Shown here piece after piece: positions 1 through 2,585 of a stretch of DNA of 5,083 bases. Where the stretch lies: positions 1 through 5,083 of the forward strand of contig JAPOQV010000002.1 in NCBI GenBank assembly GCA_026710565.1, written 5' to 3'. Positions within the stretch are counted from its first letter, which is position 1, and each line of letters starts with the position of its first letter. A program made the position numbers and the translations under genes. Below the pieces are notes generated by a model. That model did not search any database and was not told where the DNA came from. It saw only the letters and a list, made by a program, of their open reading frames with translations. This stretch comes from Spirochaetaceae bacterium. GTDB taxonomy: Bacteria > Spirochaetota > Spirochaetia > SZUA-6 > Bin103.

Positions 1-179
1 AGTACCGTCTCCGCTCCCTCCCGCTCGCCGGCGCTCACCTGAGCGCTGGCGATCTCGATGCGGTCCACGCCTACCTCGTCCAGCACGAACTGGGCGATGG
101 AGAGCTTCTCGTCCGGCGTATAGCTGACGTCACGCATCTGTTCGCCGTCACGCAGCGTGGTGTCCATCACCTCGATCAT
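1..179 (-). CDS. Alpha-isopropylmalate/citramalate/homocitrate synthase family enzyme, N-terminal part (gene runs off window start)
   Basis: Reading the minus strand from ATG at 179-177 gives about 59 residues beginning [20 protein letters not shown]. The DTTLRDGEQ block (residues 6-14) is the signature of the HMGL-like TIM-barrel acyltransferases; in this family its Arg-Asp pair contributes to the active site and metal binding. A second family block, [15 protein letters not shown], lies near residue 40. Members condense acetyl-CoA with a 2-oxo acid: 2-oxoisovalerate (leucine), pyruvate (citramalate route to isoleucine) or 2-oxoglutarate. The 'EIAS-x-VS-x-GE' wording resembles the Leptospira-type citramalate/isopropylmalate synthases, but the substrate-choosing residues lie outside the window, so I give no symbol. 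Start choice: a purine-rich GGGAG (complement of 191-195) sits 11 nt upstream of ATG 179. A second ATG at 167-165 and an upstream in-frame GTG are alternatives. Only the extreme N-terminus is visible; the family is usually about 380-520 residues. Confidence 0.88.
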   Translation of the reverse strand, partial: MIEVMDTTLRDGEQMRDVSYTPDEKLSIAQFVLDEVGVDRIEIASAQVSAGEREGAETV

Positions 180-236
180 CTTCGCGTCGTCTCCCACCTT
201 CACGCTCCGCGAGGCACCGGCGCTTCCATACGAGAA

Positions 237-266
237 AGGCCGTGAGCCTCCGGGAGCCCACGGCCT
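237..266 (-). promoter_or_regulatory. Candidate attenuator/terminator hairpin in the leader of the synthase gene
   Basis: AGGCCGTG (237-244) and CACGGCCT (259-266) are perfect 8-bp inverted repeats enclosing 14 nt, with an inner CTC/GAG pairing possible. Read on the minus strand, the stem is followed directly by TTTCTCGTAT, a short and imperfect T-tract, and lies 57 nt upstream of the synthase ATG at 179. A hairpin plus T-tract inside the leader of a branched-chain amino-acid gene is the expected form of a transcription attenuator. The T-tract is weak, so an mRNA-stabilising or processing hairpin is also possible. On the plus strand no T-tract follows it. Confidence 0.35.
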
Positions 267-291
267 GCATCGATCACGTCGTCGCGATCAG

Positions 292-351
292 CTAGCGCAC
301 ATGGGACCCTCGAAGGCCCTCGATAATCCCGATCGGAGTGCGCCTCGCCAT
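292..351 (-). other. Possible 19-codon leader peptide upstream of the attenuator-like hairpin
   Basis: From ATG at 351-349 to TAG at 294-292 the minus strand encodes MARRTPIGIIEGLRGSHVR. It has three Ile and one Leu codon in a short central run (ATC, ATT, ATC, then CTT) and stops 25 nt before the hairpin at 266-237. That order (mini-ORF, hairpin, biosynthetic gene) is the layout of amino-acid attenuation. Against it: there is no clear ribosome binding site, the reading frame is also open further upstream, and Ile/Leu content is only modestly high. This is an inference from layout, not a recognised leader peptide. Confidence 0.15.
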
Positions 352-423
352 CGGTTTCAAGCTACCGGCACGGACGCCACGCGTCAAGGGTTCTGCCGCG
401 GCGCGGCGGCCGGGCGCATGCCG

Positions 424-539
424 CACTTCGCCGAGCCCGGCGCCGCCCAGCGCCTGCAACGAGAACCGGTCATTGAACCGGTACACGCCGGAGGCCCGGG
501 AGCTGATCGGTCACCGTCTCCGGCCAGGTATCCGTAGAA
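424..539 (-). pseudogene. Possible decayed fragment of an outer-membrane beta-barrel protein gene
   Basis: The minus strand reads FYGYLAGDGDRSAPG (539-495 region) in one frame. In a neighbouring frame from about 495 it reads ASGVYRFNDRFSLQALGGAG, then LGEV. Alternating polar/aromatic strands such as 'YRFNDRFSLQALGGAGLG' are typical of membrane beta-barrel strands, and the two pieces would join sensibly if a frameshift lies near 495-500. No start codon with a ribosome binding site, no full barrel and no C-terminal aromatic signature is present. The fragment stops abruptly where the AT-rich island begins (~541). I see this as possible gene debris; chance open frames in GC-rich DNA are the alternative. 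Confidence 0.22.
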
Positions 540-563
540 CGGGCGTTTCTGCTGCTTTGATTA

Positions 564-593
564 TTGAGAAACTACTATTTAGAACCATATAAT
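564..593 (+). promoter_or_regulatory. Near-consensus sigma-70 promoter for the giant surface-protein gene
   Basis: TTGAGA at 564-569 (5 of 6 match to TTGACA) and a perfect TATAAT at 588-593 are separated by 18 bp. The setting is an AT-rich island in otherwise very GC-rich DNA. The expected transcription start is near 600, giving a leader of roughly 168 nt before the GTG at 768. No extended -10 (TGn) is present. So strong a match suggests robust constitutive transcription by the housekeeping sigma factor unless a repressor acts. A further TATGAT at 619-624 has no matching -35 element. Confidence 0.7.
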
Positions 594-626
594 ACGAACT
601 AATTATGCCTTTTTCGGGTATGATCG

Positions 627-679
627 GGCAATGGTCGAAAGGAAAGGGCCACGGGCATCGGGTGGCCTGACCGTCTGCC
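627..679 (+). promoter_or_regulatory. Nested inverted repeats in the 5' leader (possible structured RNA element)
   Basis: Three pairings nest inside one another: GGCA 627-630 with TGCC 676-679, GGTC 633-636 with GACC 669-672, and GGCCAC 647-652 with GTGGCC 662-667 (9-nt loop). Together they would fold about 53 nt of the leader into one arm with a purine-rich bulge (GAAAGGAAAG). No T-tract follows, so it is not an intrinsic terminator. I do not recognise a known riboswitch consensus in it. Short GC-rich pairings arise by chance; the nesting order is what makes it worth listing. Confidence 0.3.
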
Positions 680-771
680 AGAAACCGAGCCCGCGTGAGC
701 CGCGCGCTCTGGCGCGTCAGCGCGGCCGCCAGGTGCTGCCCGGCGCACCTGCGCCGCCGACGTCTGCGTGA
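631..771 (+). CDS. Possible 46-codon upstream ORF, translationally coupled by a GTGA overlap
   Basis: ATG at 631 opens a 46-codon frame (MVERKGPRASGG...APPTSA) that ends with TGA at 769-771. The giant gene's GTG start is 768-770, so the two overlap as GTGA, the classic arrangement for translational coupling. This would explain why no Shine-Dalgarno sequence is visible directly upstream of GTG 768. The encoded peptide is rich in Arg, Pro and Ala, has no recognisable domain, and has only a poor ribosome binding site of its own (CGGG about 10 nt upstream). It may be a leader whose translation matters more than its product, or a chance frame. Confidence 0.22.
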   Translation: MVERKGPRASGGLTVCQKPSPREPRALARQRGRQVLPGAPAPPTSA

Positions 772-857
772 TCGACCTGTACCACCCTCGGCGCCGGACC
801 GTGATCGCCGCGTTGGCGGCAGTGCTGGCGTTGTTCGGGGTGCTGCCGGCGTTCGCG
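768..857 (+). other. Sec signal peptide of the giant surface protein
   Basis: Thirty residues: an N-region ending in three arginines (residues 8-10), a hydrophobic core rich in Ala, Leu and Val (about 12-26), and an A-F-A motif immediately before Gln31, fitting signal peptidase I cleavage. There is no lipobox cysteine, and the first Cys (36) belongs to the LRR cap, so this is not a lipoprotein. An alternative GTG at residue 12 would lose the arginines, which supports GTG 768 as the start. Confidence 0.85.
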
Positions 858-2585
858 CAGACAGCCGGGTTCTGCGAGCGCACGCCCGCGGTCCGCGACG
901 CGATCCTCGCGCTGGTGCCCGTCACCGATTGCGCGCTCGTCACCGGAGCGCACCTCGCCGCCGTCACCGGTTCCCTGGACCTGTCCGATCAAGACCTGGT
1001 GACACTGAGAGCGGACGATTTCGACATCCTGCGGGCACTCACCTCGCTGGACCTCTCGAACAACGCACTGACGTCGCTGCCGGCCGCTCTCTTCACGGAC
1101 CTGCGAGCGCTGACCTCGCTGGACCTCTCGAACAACGCTCTGACATCGCTGCCGGCCGCTCTCTTTACGGACCTGCAAGCGCTGACATCGCTGGACCTCG
1201 ATGACAATCCCGGCAGCCCCTTCACGCTCGCGGCGGCCGTAGAGCCGGTGAGCACGCACTCGTTCCGCGTGCGCGTGCGCGAAGGAGCCCCGTTCCCGAT
1301 AACCGCCGCATTCTCGGTGGTCGGCGGTACACCCGCCTCCGGCACCAGGACGGTGGCAAAAGGAGCTTCGGTCAGCGGTGTGGTGAGTCTCACACGCGAC
1401 GATCCGTCCATGCCGTTGATGGAGGTCACCGTGTCCACCGCCACGACGGTCCCGGCGCAGTACGCCGGGATCGTCGTGGCCGCGGGGCCGCCGACGAACG
1501 TGGGCGCGCCGTGCGTCCGGGACACGAACGCGATCCCCCGCACCGGCATCACACAGGAGGACTTCACGCTTACCGCAACGGCGGACTCCGTCACCGTGCG
1601 GCTGAAGGAAGGCCATCCCAGCCAGCGGCACGCGTTCCAACTGTGCGTCGACGGACCAGGAATCGCGCACACCACCGGCTTCATCGGCGCGCGCATGCTC
1701 ACGTTCGGGCGCGAGACCGGGCCGCTTTCCAAGAACAAGCGGCACTTCGTGCGTGTGCACTCGGCGACCCACGGGATGTCGACGTGGAAGGCCGTGCTGA
1801 CGGCGGTCGACAACGCGGCGCCGACGCTGCGCGACGCCGTGATCGTCGGCGACACGCTCACGCTCACCTTCGACGAGGTACTGGAGCAGGAGACGAGGGA
1901 ATCCGGCGCTGCATTCCGGGTGACGGTGGGCGGCAGCCCCCGCAGCGTGACCGCATTCGGGATCAGCGAATCCACGGTCAGCCTGACGCTCGCCGCCGCG
2001 GTCGCCCACGACGACACCGCCATCACCGTGAGCTACACCCGTCCGGCTACCGGCGGCTACCGGCGGCTACCTGCGCGACCCGAGCGGCAACCCGGTAGCC
2101 GACTTCGTGAACCGCGTCGTGGCCAACCACACCGGACCGACGGTGCGCAGCGTCGCCCTGGTGTCGGACCCGGGCGCCGACGCTACCTACGGCCGCGACG
2201 ACGAGATCCGGGTACGGCTGACGTTCGGCGAGCCGGTGGCGGTGCTGACCACGTCCGGGACGCCGGCGCTGCGCGTGCGCTTCCGGCCCGGCGCCACCGA
2301 CCGGTCCGCGGCCTACGCGAGCGGCAGCGGGACCGCGGCGCTCGACTTCACCTATACCGTGGTGGAGGCCGACCGTTCCGGCCTCGGCCACCTCCCGGAT
2401 CCCTACGGCGGCGTCGCCCTCCTGGGCGATACGCTCGAGCTGCACGGCGGGACGATCCGGTCGGTGCGAACGCAGGCCGACGCGGTGCTGTCCCATGCTC
2501 ACGTGGGCCACGACGTGCACCACCAGGTGGACGGTACCCGGACCTCGACGGTGCCGGCCAAGCCGGCGCTGACCGTGGCGCCTGA
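768..2585 (+). CDS. Giant secreted LRR/SwmB/FN3 surface protein, 5' part; genuine frame to about 2060, then out of frame to TGA
   Basis: GTG 768 is the first possible start after an in-frame TGA at 696-698. It opens a clear Sec signal peptide: HPRRR, hydrophobic stretch, and AFA/Q cleavage after residue 30. There follows a capped LRR block (Cys36, Cys55, then 24-residue repeats), a beta-rich domain to about residue 240, an unrecognised region (about 241-347) with Cys249 and Cys293, and the start of a SwmB-like domain from DNAAPTL (residue 348). The SwmB-like sequence is sensible through YTRPATGGY. After the 10-bp repeat the frame turns into Arg-rich nonsense until TGA 2583-2585. The true protein continues one frame over (see next entry). 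Role inferred: extracellular adhesion or ligand binding. No ribosome binding site is visible. As sequenced, a ~605-residue secreted but mis-terminated product would be made. Confidence 0.85.
   Translation: MIDLYHPRRRTVIAALAAVLALFGVLPAFAQTAGFCERTPAVRDAILALVPVTDCALVTGAHLAAVTGSLDLSDQDLVTLRADDFDILRALTSLDLSNNALTSLPAALFTDLRALTSLDLSNNALTSLPAALFTDLQALTSLDLDDNPGSPFTLAAAVEPVSTHSFRVRVREGAPFPITAAFSVVGGTPASGTRTVAKGASVSGVVSLTRDDPSMPLMEVTVSTATTVPAQYAGIVVAAGPPTNVGAPCVRDTNAIPRTGITQEDFTLTATADSVTVRLKEGHPSQRHAFQLCVDGPGIAHTTGFIGARMLTFGRETGPLSKNKRHFVRVHSATHGMSTWKAVLTAVDNAAPTLRDAVIVGDTLTLTFDEVLEQETRESGAAFRVTVGGSPRSVTAFGISESTVSLTLAAAVAHDDTAITVSYTRPATGGYRRLPARPERQPGSRLREPRRGQPHRTDGAQRRPGVGPGRRRYLRPRRRDPGTADVRRAGGGADHVRDAGAARALPARRHRPVRGLRERQRDRGARLHLYRGGGRPFRPRPPPGSLRRRRPPGRYARAARRDDPVGANAGRRGAVPCSRGPRRAPPGGRYPDLDGAGQAGADRGA
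867..1229 (+). other. Capped LRR block 1 (N-cap, three repeats, NPGSPFTL end-cap)
   Basis: The N-cap (867-1028) carries F-C-E-RTPAVRDAI and a second Cys 19 residues later, likely a disulfide-closed LRR cap. Repeats of the 24-residue 'typical' LRR class (LxxLxxLxLxxNxLxxLPxxxF) start at 1029, 1101 and 1173. The last breaks off as LDLDDNPGSPFTL, which ends the solenoid. The cap here is one residue shorter than in blocks 2 and 3 (VPVTDC against IPDVTDC). LRR solenoids of this class normally bind proteins or glycans. Confidence 0.85.
1029..1172 (+). repeat. Two tandem 72-bp LRR units encoding identical peptides
   Basis: Units 1029-1100 and 1101-1172 encode the same 24 residues. They differ at six bases, all third-codon positions and all synonymous: CGG/CGA, GCA/GCG, CTC/CTG, GCA/GCT, ACG/ACA and TTC/TTT. 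A third, diverged unit follows at 1173. Copy-number change by recombination would keep the reading frame because 72 is a multiple of three. Confidence 0.9.
1230..1496 (+). other. Post-LRR beta-rich domain, copy 1
   Basis: Alternating hydrophobic/polar strands after the LRR include FRVRVREGAPFPIT and VVGGTPASGTRTVAKGASVS. The same two motifs (AGAPF-x-I and GGTP-S-GT) recur after LRR blocks 2 and 3, so this is a fixed partner of the LRR module. It is probably an immunoglobulin- or Calx-beta-like sandwich; I do not recognise the exact family. Confidence 0.6.
1809..2133 (+). other. SwmB-like repeat domain, interrupted by the 10-bp insertion
   Basis: Begins DNAAPTLRDAVIVGDTLTLT and contains FDEVLEQ, AFRVTVGG and a VSLTLAAAVAHDDTAITVSY strand pair. 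After the frame is repaired it ends GGYLRDPSGNPVADF-x(3)-VAN. The pattern 'tLtLtFdE.l ... v.VsYt.P ... l.D.aGN.va.f' is that of the cyanobacterial SwmB/SWM-type repeat common in large bacterial surface proteins. The frame break falls just before the highly characteristic LRDPSGN segment, so the break cannot be a domain boundary. Confidence 0.72.

Larger units (their letters stand above)
180..563. other. Gap between divergent genes with no intact gene
   Basis: Apart from the hairpin, mini-ORF and possible barrel debris listed separately, I see no convincing coding sequence here. Open frames on both strands are Arg/Pro/Ala-rich and read as GC-rich shadow translations. The segment 180-540 has the same high GC as the genes, whereas 541-625 is strikingly AT-rich, a sharp change of composition. 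No tRNA, rRNA, CRISPR or insertion-sequence ends were seen. Confidence 0.6.

Noticed and set aside
463..482. Direct repeat GAACCGGT (463-470 and 475-482), each holding the palindrome ACCGGT, as an operator
   Set aside because: On the minus strand it simply encodes YRFNDRF. The 12-bp spacing follows from the repeated Arg-Phe codons, and it is over 80 bp from the promoter.
157..592. Plus-strand open frames in the gap (157-537 and 338-592)
   Set aside because: The first overlaps the synthase start antisense. Both are Arg/Pro-rich, without ribosome binding sites or recognisable domains.
605..670. 21-codon ORF (MPFSGMIGQWSKGKG...) just after the predicted transcription start
   Set aside because: Only ~5 nt of leader would precede its ATG and it has no Shine-Dalgarno sequence. 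It is probably chance, although leaderless translation cannot be excluded.
1029..1229. Tandem 72-bp repeats as a CRISPR or satellite array
   Set aside because: The period equals one 24-residue LRR, differences are synonymous, and there are no spacers. It is protein-coding repetition.
717..2026. Long minus-strand open frames opposite the N-terminal half of the surface protein
   Set aside because: Low-complexity shadow translations of the signal-peptide, LRR and SwmB-like coding strand. No signal, domain or ribosome binding site supports them.
2044..2071. Programmed ribosomal frameshift instead of a mutation
   Set aside because: No slippery heptamer, stop-codon pause or obvious stimulatory structure. 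The 10-bp duplication explains the +1 shift exactly.
2107..2121. Independent start (GTG 2107 or 2119) making the downstream part a separate gene
   Set aside because: No ribosome binding site or signal peptide, and the sequence begins in the middle of the SwmB-like domain.
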